Assembly (NCBI RefSeq): GCF_009208105.1
Contig: NZ_WFKL01000001.1
Span: forward strand, 3,100,001-3,164,000
From: Rouxiella sp. S1S-2
GTDB taxonomy: Bacteria > Pseudomonadota > Gammaproteobacteria > Enterobacterales > Enterobacteriaceae
Reading direction: 5' to 3'
DNA: 64,000 nt
Part shown: positions 38,676-48,666 of the stretch, in pieces
How positions within the stretch are numbered: position 1 is the first letter of the stretch
Layout of the letters: the number at the start of each line of letters is the position of its first letter
The notes under the pieces: model-generated
What the model was told of the DNA's origin: nothing
Databases searched by the model: none
The model's input: only the letters and a program-made list of their open reading frames with translations
Made by a program: the position numbers and the translations under genes

Positions 38676-40145
38676 TTATTTCGCGTCAAAACTCTCGGCG
38701 TGTTCCTGCTCCAGTGCCTTCACTTCTTTAGCACGGTTGCGCAGGCCGAACCAGCCAAACACCAGCAGAATAACCAGCAGGGGGATCGTCGCCACGGTGT
38801 AGGTGCCATTTGGGTAGTCAAATGCCATCAGTACCAGCACGCTGCCCAGGAACAGCAAAGTTAGCCACGAAGTGAACGGTGCGCCCGGCATCTTGAAGGA
38901 GACCTCTTTCGCCTTACCCTCTTTAATGGCCTTACGCAGTTTCATCTGGCAAACCACGATAAAGCCCCACGAGCTCAGAATACCCAGTGACGCTATGTTC
39001 AGAACGATTTCAAACACCTGCGACGGCACGTAGTAGTTTAGCACCACGCCAACGATGTAAATCGCCACGGTGACCAGAATACCAGCGTACGGCACCTGCT
39101 GCTTGCTCATTTTGGACATGAACTTAGGCGCAGAACCGCCCATCGACAGTGAACGCAGAATACGGCCGGTGGAGTACAGACCCGAATTCAGGCTCGACAG
39201 CGCCGCAGACAGCACCACGATGTTCATGATGGTACCAATGTACGGCACGCCCAGTTTGCTAAAGAAGGTCACAAACGGACTCTGACCCGCCTGATAGGCA
39301 TTCCAAGGCAGCAGCAGCACCAATAGCACCACGGACCCAACGTAGAACAACGCGATACGCCAGATAACGCTGTTAATGGCCTTAGGCAGAATTTTTTCAG
39401 GCTCTTTGGTTTCACCGGCCGCGGTACCCACCAGCTCAATGGCGGCAAAGGCGAAGACGACGCCCTGCACCAACACCAGCGCAGGCAGCAGACCGTGCGG
39501 GAATATACCGCCGTTGTCGGTTATAAGATGTAGACCGGTCGGCTGACCCGCTAACTCTTTACCGGTGCCGAGGAACACCACGCCCACGATGAGGAAGATG
39601 GCAATCGCCGCCACCTTGATAAGCGCAAACCAGAACTCCATTTCGGCGAACCACTTCACACCAATCATGTTCATGGTCGCCACTATCGCTAATGCCGCGA
39701 GTGCAAACATCCACTGAGGTACGTCGCCAAAGGTGCCCCAATAGTGCATATACAGCGCCACGGCGGTGATATCCACAATACCGGTCATCGCCCAGTTGAG
39801 AAAATACATCCAGCCGGCGACGTAAGAGGCTTTTTCACCCAGAAACTCACGGGCGTAGGATACGAAGCTGCCGCTGGTTGGCCGGTGTAAAACCAGTTCG
39901 CCCAGCGCGCGCAGAATAAAGAATGAGAAGATACCGCATACCAGATAAACCAACGCCAGCGCAGGACCGGCCATTTGCAGACGCGCACCGGCGCCTAAAA
40001 ACAGACCGGTACCGATAGAGCCCCCGATAGCAATCATCTGAACCTGACGATTGCCCATACTCTTGTGATAACCTTCCTCATGAGAATCCAGCCAACGCCT
40101 TTTGGCTGCGTGTTTTTCTTCCGCAGTTTTTTTATGTCGTTTCAT
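38676..40145 (-). CDS. ansP: L-asparagine permease
   Basis: 489 residues, amino-acid/polyamine/organocation superfamily with about 12 membrane segments. Long runs match E. coli AnsP as remembered, including HEEGYHKSMGNRQVQMIAIGG near residue 20 and the GAPFTSWLTLLFL region near 425. The charged N-terminus (KRHKKTAEEKHAAKRRW) and the C-terminus differ. Proton-coupled uptake of asparagine at the inner membrane is expected. Monocistronic. Confidence 0.93.
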   Translation of the reverse strand: MKRHKKTAEEKHAAKRRWLDSHEEGYHKSMGNRQVQMIAIGGSIGTGLFLGAGARLQMAGPALALVYLVCGIFSFFILRALGELVLHRPTSGSFVSYAREFLGEKASYVAGWMYFLNWAMTGIVDITAVALYMHYWGTFGDVPQWMFALAALAIVATMNMIGVKWFAEMEFWFALIKVAAIAIFLIVGVVFLGTGKELAGQPTGLHLITDNGGIFPHGLLPALVLVQGVVFAFAAIELVGTAAGETKEPEKILPKAINSVIWRIALFYVGSVVLLVLLLPWNAYQAGQSPFVTFFSKLGVPYIGTIMNIVVLSAALSSLNSGLYSTGRILRSLSMGGSAPKFMSKMSKQQVPYAGILVTVAIYIVGVVLNYYVPSQVFEIVLNIASLGILSSWGFIVVCQMKLRKAIKEGKAKEVSFKMPGAPFTSWLTLLFLGSVLVLMAFDYPNGTYTVATIPLLVILLVFGWFGLRNRAKEVKALEQEHAESFDAK

Positions 40146-40515
40146 TTCTTACCTGTTCTCCAAAAGAATTCTTTCACGCCCAGCCTTCAACATGAGCAAA
40201 CGATTGCAATTGCTGACGCCTTTCGTGGCTTTTCGCCACTGTATTATTCTTGACCTACCGAGGTTAACGAGGGGTTAAAACCGGCAACGGCGAAAGATGC
40301 TACCCTATTCTCTTGGAGCGTGGCAAAAAAAACCTCATTTTAAATCGTTATAATTCGCGTAATCAGTACAATATTTTGCCTTCTCGCACACTTATTAAAC
40401 AAAACGACCACAAACATCTTGTGGATGCTTGTGATCTGTTTCAAATTTCCAAAAATAAGCGATTAAAAATACGCTGTAATTTTCACCAAGGCGCTATCTA
40501 TCTCTCATTCTTGAA
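40146..40515. other. Intergenic region between ansP and qorB
   Basis: 370 bases, AT-rich, containing the ansP promoter region and the 3' side of qorB, both on the minus strand. No gene, clear terminator or convincing hexamer pair was found. Confidence 0.4.
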
Positions 40516-41373
40516 TCAGAGTGAGGCCAACGTGTCGGCAATGACTGATTTATAGTCGGTTGTCGGGCGACCAATCAGTTTGCTGAGGGTATGGCTGTCG
40601 TCAAACAGCCCCCCTTTGCTGGCACCCGCGTCGGAATCAGCCAGCATCAGCGATAGCGCTTCGGGCAGACCCGCCCCCATCAACGCCTGGGCGAAGTCAC
40701 TCTCGGGAAGATTGACATAGTCCACCGTTTTACCCGACTGGCGGGCAATTTCTGCGGCAAATTCAGCCAAGGAGTAACACGTGTCACCCGCCAACTCGTA
40801 AATTTTCCCCGCTTGTCCGTCTAGTACCAGAGCGGCGGCGGCAGCCTCGGCGTAGTCGATACGCGCCGCCGAGGAAATACGCCCCTCGCCCACTGAGCCA
40901 ATGAATGCGTTGTGCGCCAACGCCGGAGCAATGCTGGCAGCATAATTTTCGGTATACCATCCGTTGCGTAACACCACCACCGGCAGGCCGGATTCAACGA
41001 GTGCCGTTTCCGTGGCGCGATGGTCAGCGCCCAGTCCCAACGGCGTGGTGTCTGCGTGCAGAATGCTGGTGTAGGCCAGCAGTTTTACGCCGGCTCTTTT
41101 GGCCGCATCAATCACGGCATGATGCTGCGCCTGACGCTTGTCCAGCTCGTTCGAAGAAATGAGCAGCACTTTGTCCACCCCGTTAAATGCCGCATCCAGC
41201 GTTTCTGACTGGGAATAGTCGGCTTTACGCACTACCACGCCGAGGTCAGCCAAGTCTTGGGCTTTTTCAGGGCTACGCACGGCAGCAATAATTTGGTCGG
41301 CAGGCACGGTTTTCAGCAGAGCATTGATCACCAAACGGCCAAGTTGGCCGGTAGCACCGGTAATTGCGTACAT
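40516..41373 (-). CDS. qorB: NAD(P)H:quinone oxidoreductase 2, NmrA/SDR-like
   Basis: 285 residues, atypical SDR. The Rossmann motif ITGATGQLGRLV is at 4-15; other blocks matching E. coli QorB (YtfG) are LLISSNELDKR, VKLLAYTSILHADT, LRNGWYTENY and the C-terminal LADSDAGASKGGLFDDSHTLSKLIG. It reduces quinones with NADPH. GGAG lies before the ATG. It is divergent from its likely HxlR regulator, as in E. coli. Confidence 0.93.
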   Translation of the reverse strand: MYAITGATGQLGRLVINALLKTVPADQIIAAVRSPEKAQDLADLGVVVRKADYSQSETLDAAFNGVDKVLLISSNELDKRQAQHHAVIDAAKRAGVKLLAYTSILHADTTPLGLGADHRATETALVESGLPVVVLRNGWYTENYAASIAPALAHNAFIGSVGEGRISSAARIDYAEAAAAALVLDGQAGKIYELAGDTCYSLAEFAAEIARQSGKTVDYVNLPESDFAQALMGAGLPEALSLMLADSDAGASKGGLFDDSHTLSKLIGRPTTDYKSVIADTLASL

Positions 41374-41532
41374 AGTTATTCTCCAATGTGTTGTTGCGGC
41401 GAATGATTAGCAGTGACTTAATAATAGTTAAGAAGTAGCCGCTAATGAGGCTTAAGCGGCTTCGCTTGACCCCATGCTATGCGTTATACTAACTTTATGT
41501 AAGTACGCACCCTTTAGTTAGTATGGAAAATA

Positions 41533-41985
41533 ATGATGAATAAATCTTCTATCGATATAACCGGTGAGAATATCGCGCTAATCGACCAACCTAGGTCTGA
41601 ACTTTCTTTTGTTGAACAAGTACGCCGCGGTGAGTTAATGAGTGCAGACTGCCCCTCACGCGAGATCCTGCGCCACATCACCAGTCGTTGGGGCCTGTTG
41701 GTGCTTATTTCATTAAGCGAAGAAACTTTGCGATTCAGTGAGTTGCGCAGAAGGATTGGCGGGGTGAGCGAAAAAATGCTGGCTCAAACGCTGCAGTCGC
41801 TGGAGGATGACGGATTTATTGACCGCGTGTCTTATCCGGTGGTTCCGCCGCACGTCGAATACAGCCTGACACCTTTGGGTATTGAGGTTAAAGATCAGGT
41901 TACCGGCTTGGCTGAATGGCTCGAGAGCAACCTGCATCGTATTATGAAGCAGCGCAAACCCCGTGAGGCCGCGCTGCAAGAATAA
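41533..41985 (+). CDS. HxlR-family regulator, YtfH/QorR-like
   Basis: 150 residues. The HxlR domain (about 40-135) contains CPSREILRHITSRWGLLVL and GGVSEKMLAQTLQSLEDDGF, close to E. coli YtfH, and a Cys where redox-responsive members carry one. The N-terminus is about 25 residues longer than YtfH, so the true start may be an internal ATG. Divergent from qorB and presumed to repress it. Confidence 0.9.
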   Translation: MMNKSSIDITGENIALIDQPRSELSFVEQVRRGELMSADCPSREILRHITSRWGLLVLISLSEETLRFSELRRRIGGVSEKMLAQTLQSLEDDGFIDRVSYPVVPPHVEYSLTPLGIEVKDQVTGLAEWLESNLHRIMKQRKPREAALQE

Positions 41986-41995
41986 TGGCTCAGGC

Positions 41996-42541
41996 TTACT
42001 GCCCCTGCAAAGATTTAGTGCGGTTGGCAAAGCTTTTACGCAATTTCTGCAATTTCGGCGGGATCACTGCCATGCAGTAACCGTTGCGTTGCCCTGCTCC
42101 TTCCCAATAATCCTGATGGTAGTTCTCAGCGGGATACCAGGTCGCCAGCGGCTCGATGGTGGTAACCACCGGTTGGGTGTTGTCTTCCTGCGCGCGCACA
42201 ATTGCCGCTTCGGCTTGCACTTTCTGCTGTTCGTTTAGCGGAAAAATAGCTGAACGATACTGGGTGCCGATGTCATTACCCTGACGGTTTAACTGCGTAG
42301 GGTCATGGGTGGCAAAACTGATATCCAGCACGTCACCGTAGTTAAGTTTGTCAGCGTCATAACCGATACGGATGGCTTCTGCATGACCCGTCTCGCCCGA
42401 ACACACTTGTTCATAGGTCGGGTTCTCGGTCAAACCGCCGATGTAGCCGCTCTCAACCGTTTCAACACCGATCACGTCCTTAAATACCGCTTCCGTACAC
42501 CAGAAACAGCCGCCTGCAACGATTGCGTATTCGATAGTCAT
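41996..42541 (-). CDS. msrA: Peptide-methionine (S)-S-oxide reductase
   Basis: 181 residues from ATG 42541, preferred over an upstream TTG because GAGGAAG precedes it. The active-site motif GCFWC has catalytic Cys12. Thioredoxin-dependent repair of oxidised methionine. It is the short MsrA type, without an MsrB fusion, and converges with the qorR-like gene 10 bases away. Confidence 0.95.
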   Translation of the reverse strand: MTIEYAIVAGGCFWCTEAVFKDVIGVETVESGYIGGLTENPTYEQVCSGETGHAEAIRIGYDADKLNYGDVLDISFATHDPTQLNRQGNDIGTQYRSAIFPLNEQQKVQAEAAIVRAQEDNTQPVVTTIEPLATWYPAENYHQDYWEGAGQRNGYCMAVIPPKLQKLRKSFANRTKSLQGQ

Positions 42542-42706
42542 TGTTTTCTTCCTCTTCAAAGCACTGTGGTGATGCCACCTTGCCCACAGGCTACACTTTT
42601 AAAGTAATTTGAACCAGTAGCCAAGTGAGCAGTGTGTGCTTTATAAATGTCGTGCTTTATAAAGCCTGAGCTTCAGAAGATGGGGGCGCAGTGAAGGGAA
42701 ACACGC

Positions 42707-43918
42707 TTATATCCTGCGACTCATCACGCGCACCAGCAGACTGCCTGCTCCTGCAAGGGTGGCCAATGCCACGACGCCCTGCCAGCCGGCTAATTCTAAC
42801 GCTTTACTGCCCAATGCAGATCCGATCGCCATGCCGATAAACACCACGGTAAACAGCAGCGCGTTAAGACGACCGCGTGCGGCAGGTTCTAATCCATAGA
42901 CCAGCGTCTGATGTGAAACCAGCGTGGCCTGCACGCCAAGGTCGAACCCGACGGCGCTGAGCACAATCAGCACCAACTGCGCGTGGGGTGAAAGCAGCGG
43001 CAGCAGAAACATAGCGGCAAACGACACCATTACCAACGCCGATCCCAACTGCGTAACTTTCGCCGGACCCTGTCGGTCGGCCAACTTTCCTGCCAGCGGC
43101 GCAGCCAGCGCACCAGCGGCACCCGCTAGCCCAAAAGCACCCGCTATGCCGCTGCCTAAGTGGTAGGTTTCACTGAGCATAATCGCCAGCGTTGACCAAA
43201 ATGCGCTAAATCCAACTGAAAGCAGCCCTTGCGAGAGTGCTGCACGACGCAGTGTTTTATAACGTAACCATAAATGACGCATCGAGAGCAGCAGCGCCGT
43301 GTAGCTCATGTCGGTGCCGGGCGTAAAGCGCGGCAACACTCGCCACAGTGCAACCCCCACCAGCGCTACGCTAACCGCCGCCAGTTGATACATAGCCCGC
43401 CAACCAAAATATTCGGCCACCACGCCGCTGACTACGCGAGAAAGCAATATTCCCACCAGTAAACCGGTCATTACTGTACCGACGGTTTTACCCCGCTGAG
43501 CAGCAGGCGCCAGTGCGGCCGAGGCGGGTACAATGTCCTGCGCCAGCGTTGCCGCCGCCCCAATCAGCAAACTGGTCACCAGCAGACTGTGGATCCCCGG
43601 CGCGAATCCGCACATTAATAGCGCTACCGTCAGCAGCAAGCTTTTCAACAAAATGATAGTACGTCGGTCAAAACGGTCACCGAGCGGAATAAGAAACAGA
43701 ATGCCCAGCGCGTAACCGATTTGAGTCAGCGTTGGCACCATGCCAGTTTCACTTAGGGTGGCATTGAGACCCGGCCCCATTATGCCCAGCATCGGCTGGC
43801 TGTAATAAATAGAGGCCACGCTCAAGCCGGCGCCCGCCGCTAAGGTAAAAACCATTTTTCCTGGAAGTGCGGCTGTCTCCGCTAAATCCAAATTTTGAGT
43901 GTTTTGCAATTCAGACAT
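42707..43918 (-). CDS. MFS transporter (probable efflux)
   Basis: 403 residues with about 12 membrane segments in two halves. The loop 2-3 signature is GDRFDRRTIIL (about 80-90), with a second at GKLADRQGPAK in the C-terminal half. Resembles drug/arabinose-efflux-like MFS_1 members; substrate unknown. Divergent from a LysR-family regulator 111 bases away, which is likely its controller. Confidence 0.9.
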   Translation of the reverse strand: MSELQNTQNLDLAETAALPGKMVFTLAAGAGLSVASIYYSQPMLGIMGPGLNATLSETGMVPTLTQIGYALGILFLIPLGDRFDRRTIILLKSLLLTVALLMCGFAPGIHSLLVTSLLIGAAATLAQDIVPASAALAPAAQRGKTVGTVMTGLLVGILLSRVVSGVVAEYFGWRAMYQLAAVSVALVGVALWRVLPRFTPGTDMSYTALLLSMRHLWLRYKTLRRAALSQGLLSVGFSAFWSTLAIMLSETYHLGSGIAGAFGLAGAAGALAAPLAGKLADRQGPAKVTQLGSALVMVSFAAMFLLPLLSPHAQLVLIVLSAVGFDLGVQATLVSHQTLVYGLEPAARGRLNALLFTVVFIGMAIGSALGSKALELAGWQGVVALATLAGAGSLLVRVMSRRI

Positions 43919-44029
43919 GCTGTGTCCTTGGGTGTCTTATTTTATCGGTCTAAAAACTGCGGCCAATAGTAGCCAAGACGAAATTCTGTGGTAGCCACCG
44001 GAAAGGTAAAACTGTTATACGTATTACGT

Positions 44030-44968
44030 ATGAATAAGACATTTCAAAGCGGCATTGACCGCATAGACCTGATGCACACCTTTATACGCATCGTGGAAAG
44101 CGGCAGCCTTTCGGCTGCTGCACAGCAAATGCAGACCAGCCAACCTACCGTAAGTCGAAGACTGCAGGCGCTGGAGCGAATGCTGGGCGCAAAACTTATC
44201 CTGCGCACCACCCACGCCATGAAGCTCACCGACGACGGCCAGCGCTGTTTTCGCCATGCAAAACTGCTAATTGAACGCTGGAATGCACTTGAAGATGAAC
44301 TGCACGGTGCAAGTGACGAGCCTGAAGGCGTACTGCGCGTGCGGGCGCCACACGCGTTTGGCCAGGACCAGCTCATTACGCCGCTGACCGAGTACCTGCA
44401 GCGCTACACCAATATGTCGGTTGACTGGATGCTCAATGATCGCTCACCGGATTTTATCGCTGAGCACATTGACTGTGCGATTCAGGTCGGTGAAATCACC
44501 GACCCGTCAATCGTAGCCGTGCTGCTGGCTGAAGTGCCACGTATCGTTATAGCCTCACCTACTCTGCTGGCTCGCTTTCCCAAGATTGAAAAAATTAATG
44601 ATCTTACCGAGCTGCCCTGGATTGCCCTCAGCACCTATTACCGCAATGAGGTCACCCTGCGTCACGAAACTACAAATGAAAACGTCCACTTTGATATTGT
44701 GCCCAAAATGAGCACCGACAGTCTCTATGCCGCCCGTAAAGCGGCAGAAGCAGGATTAGGCGCCGCCATTATCTCAGCGTGGATTGTTAAGGAGAACATT
44801 ACCGACGGCAGTCTGGTCAATATTCTGCCGCAATGGCGAGCCAAGCCATTGCCCGTTTATCTGGTTTATCCCTATGCCAGTTACTATCCTGCGCGGCTGT
44901 TAAAATTTATGGAGCTTATTCGTAAGGTAATGCCGGTACTTAGCGGAACTCAGCCTGCGGGTAAATGA
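44030..44968 (+). CDS. LysR-family transcriptional regulator
   Basis: 312 residues from ATG 44030; the GTG at 43988 adds an unlikely leader. The winged helix is about 10-70 (MHTFIRIVESGSLSAAAQQMQTSQPTVSRRLQALE), then the effector domain of two alpha/beta lobes. It probably regulates the divergent MFS gene. Confidence 0.92.
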   Translation: MNKTFQSGIDRIDLMHTFIRIVESGSLSAAAQQMQTSQPTVSRRLQALERMLGAKLILRTTHAMKLTDDGQRCFRHAKLLIERWNALEDELHGASDEPEGVLRVRAPHAFGQDQLITPLTEYLQRYTNMSVDWMLNDRSPDFIAEHIDCAIQVGEITDPSIVAVLLAEVPRIVIASPTLLARFPKIEKINDLTELPWIALSTYYRNEVTLRHETTNENVHFDIVPKMSTDSLYAARKAAEAGLGAAIISAWIVKENITDGSLVNILPQWRAKPLPVYLVYPYASYYPARLLKFMELIRKVMPVLSGTQPAGK

Positions 44969-45675
44969 AGACACATAGGACTGTTATATTATAACGCTTA
45001 TAGGTAGTGCGTCAGGAAGCCGCGTTCTTGCTTATTTTTGCGTTTCTTATTCATTTGTTGTTAGCCCATGCGCAGCGCTCGAAATCACCCACATTATTTT
45101 GTTCAGAACGTAAACACTTTAATAGTGTAAAAACGCCCCCTACCCTGAAAATTAAACGTATTCTTAATTAATCATTAATACTCTTATTATTTTTGACCGA
45201 GTGGCTATAAATATGCGACATAGGTGACTATTAGTTTAGAACAGAAATTAATTCACAAGGCGAAAAGGGATAAAAACGAGAGAAAGTACAGAAAACTTCT
45301 CCTGCTGAGTTCTGAATTAAGTATCGAGTGTGAAAATGACAGGCGTGATTATCTAAGAAATGACTCAACCCCTCTTATCGGCCCACCTGACAAGGCTGCT
45401 TAGCCAATTTATCCATAAGAAACGTTGATTTTAGGCGATTACCCTAGTCCATAAAGTGCCTTTTATGAGGCAAATGCATGGTTATGTTACAGAAAAAACC
45501 TTAGTTTAAAATGCATTAAGGTATTGCGAATCCAAACCAATCGTTATATATATACTTACACATTGTGCCATGGATAGGTCTCAAAAAGATGCAATCAAAA
45601 AACCTTGAAAAACATAGCGTTTTACATAAAAAATACGCTAGCTGAGTGACTCCCAAATTGATATGATGCGCGAAT

Positions 45676-45689
45676 TAGGAATCTTCCTA
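45676..45689 (+). promoter_or_regulatory. RcsAB box
   Basis: TAGGAATCTTCCTA matches the consensus TAAGAATATTCCTA at 12 of 14 positions. The box is bound by the RcsA-RcsB heterodimer and activates capsule or exopolysaccharide genes. It lies about 783 bases before the wza ATG; comparable long leaders are known for ams and cps loci. Confidence 0.7.
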
Positions 45690-46266
45690 GTTGAACATTT
45701 AAGCGACAATTATAGGAGCTGTTCAGCGCTAGAAGCTGTTGTTAAGGGACTCTTAAGTAGAAAACCCTCAAAAACTGCTCTATCCATGCGCGAAAACACT
45801 GTAAAAAAACCTGGCGAGAACATAAATGATAATCTTTCTTTGCGACGTAAAAAAATAACAACGCAAGTAAGCAAAGAAATTTTAAGTGCATTTAAATTTT
45901 ATAATGCTCCTTATATAAATATGAAACTAGAGATTTTAGGTGAGAAGAAAGGTATACAAACGTTGACTTGTACTAAAGAGAATTTGCCGCCAAAAGCTCT
46001 CTTTAGCACAAGAAACGAGAAAGAAACCGAGGCTGAAACGAATAACTAAACTCAATGTTTTCAACCTTAGAGTACACATTTATTGCTGACGTAGTTCATG
46101 ATTTTAAAAACGGCAAGTGCGGAACAAAAATTTATTCTAGCTCGCAGTAACTCTTTCTAAGGCTCAAAGAAATAAATTAGAAAAGCTATTTTATTTGGAA
46201 CTAAAGGGCTGTTATTGTCTGTTAGCTGGAGTCTGCACTGAGATTATATACATTTTTTTAGCGAAT

Positions 46267-46295
46267 TGGTTGCTACAAGCCAAGGGCGGTAGCGT
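46267..46295 (+). promoter_or_regulatory. JUMPstart/ops element of the capsule/EPS operon
   Basis: Starts TGGTTGCTACAAGCC and ends with the exact ops core GGCGGTAGCGT (46285-46295). RfaH recruitment site, 177 bases before wza. It is nearly identical to the minus-strand copy before manC. Confidence 0.93.
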
Positions 46296-46471
46296 TACCT
46301 TTTCTAAGTCGTAGTCTGAAAACTCTAGAAACAACGCGTGATTTTTCACAATTTTCCGCGCTGCCGAGTTAAAGTACCGGCACAATTACTTGTACTTGTG
46401 TCTATTCATTATCACCTGGCCGGAAAGTGATGTAGACAGTGACTCTTAAAAATCGAGATGGTCTGAAACCT

Positions 46472-47626
46472 ATGCACAAAAATCTGTTTAAACTTTCTGC
46501 GCTATTCTTTGCTGTGGGCTTTTTGAGCAGCTGTACAGTTGTACCGGGACAGTCGTTAACCACCGGAAATAAAAACGTCGTTGAGGTTCCAGACAGCGAT
46601 TACGATTTGGACAAACTGGTAAACATTTATCCAATGACGCCAGGGCTTGTTGCCACCATGCAACCCGCCCCTATTATTGCGCGCCCTAACCTTCAGTTGG
46701 ACACCACACTCAAGAGTTACCAGTATCACATCGGCATTGGCGACGTGCTGATGGTAACTGTCTATGACCACCCAGAGTTGACTACGCCTGCGGGACAATA
46801 TCGTAGTGCTAGCGATACCGGTAACTGGGTAGGTGCCGATGGCAATATTTTCTATCCTTATATAGGCAAGGTGCACGTTGCAGGCCTGACGCTGGGTGAA
46901 GTTCGCACCACCATCGCCAAAAGGCTGGCGACTTTCGTAGAAAGCCCGCAGGTCGATGTCAGCATTGCCTCGTTCCGCTCGCAAAAAGCCTACGTGACGG
47001 GCGAAGTGGTTACCTCGGGTCAGCAGCCGATTACCAATATTCCACTGACCGTGATTGACGCAATCAATGCCGCAGGCGGTCTGACTGCCAACGCTGATTG
47101 GCGTGATGTTGTTTTAACCCACAATGGTCGCGATGAGCATTTGTCGCTGGAAGCGTTAATGCAGGACGGTGACTTAACTCAAAACCGTCTGCTTTACCCG
47201 GGAGATATCCTTTATGTCCCGCGTAACGATGACCTGAAAGTGTTCGTAATGGGTGAAGTGATTAAACCAGGTACATTGAAAATGGACCGCAGCGGCATGA
47301 CCCTGGCAGAAGCTCTGGGCAATGCTAACGGCATTTCGCAAGATTTGGCCGATGCGACCGGTATCTTTGTTATTCGCAGCACTCGTGAGGGCAAACTGGC
47401 TGATAAAAACGATAAGGGCAAAATTGCCAATATCTATCAGCTGAATGCAAAAGACGCATCGTCAATGGTACTGAGCACTAACTTCCAGCTCCAGCCCTAT
47501 GACATCGTCTATGTAACTACCGCACCAATCGCACGTTGGAACCGCGTAGTCAGCCAAATCGTACCAACGATTACCGGCCTAAACAGCGCGATTGAAAGCG
47601 GCTACTACATTCGTAATTGGGATTAA
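46472..47626 (+). CDS. wza: Outer-membrane polysaccharide export lipoprotein Wza
   Basis: 384 residues from ATG 46472, which places a clean lipoprotein signal at the N-terminus (lipobox LSSC, Cys21); the upstream GTG is rejected. The Poly_export domain (about 95-185) and two SLBB repeats follow (about 185-260 and 270-350, with [13 protein letters not shown] and [13 protein letters not shown]), and a C-terminal helix that would span the outer membrane. It forms the octameric export channel for the polymer with Wzc. It is not followed by wzb and wzc as usual: wzc is 12.6 kb downstream and wzb is absent from the window. Confidence 0.96.
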   Translation: MHKNLFKLSALFFAVGFLSSCTVVPGQSLTTGNKNVVEVPDSDYDLDKLVNIYPMTPGLVATMQPAPIIARPNLQLDTTLKSYQYHIGIGDVLMVTVYDHPELTTPAGQYRSASDTGNWVGADGNIFYPYIGKVHVAGLTLGEVRTTIAKRLATFVESPQVDVSIASFRSQKAYVTGEVVTSGQQPITNIPLTVIDAINAAGGLTANADWRDVVLTHNGRDEHLSLEALMQDGDLTQNRLLYPGDILYVPRNDDLKVFVMGEVIKPGTLKMDRSGMTLAEALGNANGISQDLADATGIFVIRSTREGKLADKNDKGKIANIYQLNAKDASSMVLSTNFQLQPYDIVYVTTAPIARWNRVVSQIVPTITGLNSAIESGYYIRNWD

Positions 47627-47716
47627 CACTACGATCCCGGGTCTCGCAGCTTAACCCAAGGTGAGCAACTTGATGCCCGGGGTCATATTATTCATCTCTG
47701 GCGAATCCAGGAAAAG

Positions 47717-48628
47717 ATGATGAAATATTGTCTGGCTATACCCACCTTCAACGGTGGTGGAGTTTGGAAAGAATCAATAGAGAGCATTAAAAAGTATGCA
47801 CCTGACGACCTTGATGTTCTTGTTATTGATTCCGGGAGTCGCGACGGAACCGCCGTTTTAGCAGAACAGGCCGGATTTAAAGTCGTTAGTATCAGCAGTC
47901 AGGAATTCAATCACGGAGGAACGAGAAACCTGGCCGTTGAGTTAGCCCCGGCAGATTGCGAAATTGTGATATTTCTAACACAGGATGCGATCCCCGAAGA
48001 AGGAAGCCTGCAAAGACTGGTAGCAACCTTCGAAGATCCCAAAGTCGCATGCGCCTACGGTCGCCAGTTACCCCACCGAGACGCAACGCCGATATCCAGA
48101 CATGCTCGAAACTTTAATTACACAGCACAAAATCATGTTTACACCCGGGAGGACATCCCCGAGGTTGGTCTTAAAACTGTTTTCACCTCAAACTCGTTCG
48201 CTGCCTACCGCATTTCGGTATTTAAAGAATTAGGTGGGTTCCCTTCTAATACTATTCTCGGCGAAGATATGTTTTATGCCGGAAAAGCCGTGTTAGCGGG
48301 ATATAAAGTTGCCTACGAGGCAGAAGCTATCGTCCGACACTCTCATAATTATACTTCACTTGAAGAATTCAAACGCTATTTTGATATTGGCGTATTTCAT
48401 GGAAAGGAAACCTGGATACACGATAACTTCGGTGGTGCGGGGGGAGAAGGAAAGAAGTTTATTTTTTCTGAGCTACGATTCTTGCTCAAACACGGAGTGA
48501 TGTATCTCCCGCGCGCGTGCATTAATAACTTTATGAAAATTGCTGGATATAAGTTAGGGAAGAATTATAAAACCCTGCCTTTCAGATGGGCCCAAAAACT
48601 TAGTATGCACAAGCGGTATTGGAAGTAA
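47717..48628 (+). CDS. GT2 glycosyltransferase, rhamnosyltransferase-like
   Basis: 303 residues. The GT-A N-terminus has [10 protein letters not shown] and the acidic [10 protein letters not shown] motif; further blocks are [13 protein letters not shown] (about 75-87) and LTQDAIPEE (about 98), with [19 protein letters not shown] (about 180). The pattern is shared with RfbN/RfbF-type rhamnosyltransferases. It precedes the rml genes, so L-rhamnose is a likely donor; linkage unknown. Confidence 0.85.
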   Translation: MMKYCLAIPTFNGGGVWKESIESIKKYAPDDLDVLVIDSGSRDGTAVLAEQAGFKVVSISSQEFNHGGTRNLAVELAPADCEIVIFLTQDAIPEEGSLQRLVATFEDPKVACAYGRQLPHRDATPISRHARNFNYTAQNHVYTREDIPEVGLKTVFTSNSFAAYRISVFKELGGFPSNTILGEDMFYAGKAVLAGYKVAYEAEAIVRHSHNYTSLEEFKRYFDIGVFHGKETWIHDNFGGAGGEGKKFIFSELRFLLKHGVMYLPRACINNFMKIAGYKLGKNYKTLPFRWAQKLSMHKRYWK

Positions 48629-48666
48629 CGACTCCCCTTTGCTTTACTTTATTTGTTGAGGACAAA

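Larger units (their letters stand above)
44969..46471 (+). promoter_or_regulatory. Long regulatory leader of the capsule/EPS operon
   Basis: 1.5 kb without a secure gene, clearly AT-rich. It contains an RcsAB-box match at 45676-45689 and the JUMPstart at 46267-46295, the same order as in colanic-acid and amylovoran loci, where the promoter lies hundreds of bases before the first gene. A 128-codon open frame at 45663-46049 overlaps the RcsAB box, lacks a ribosome-binding site and is lysine- and asparagine-rich; it is judged doubtful. No terminator for the LysR-family gene was recognised. Promoter hexamers were not resolved. Confidence 0.7.

Noticed and set aside
45663..46049. 128-codon plus-strand open frame in the wza leader
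   Set aside because: No ribosome-binding site, composition rich in Lys/Asn/Ser as expected from AT-rich DNA, no family seen, and its start overlaps the RcsAB-box match. Possible but not supported as a gene.
46267..46295. Possible mobile-element end or attachment site from the repeated JUMPstart sequence
   Set aside because: The repeat is explained by ops/JUMPstart function; no integrase, transposase or target duplication is nearby.
48619..48666. Upstream extension of rmlB overlapping the GT2 gene
   Set aside because: The ATG at 48667 has a GAGGA site and gives the family N-terminus; the extension does not.
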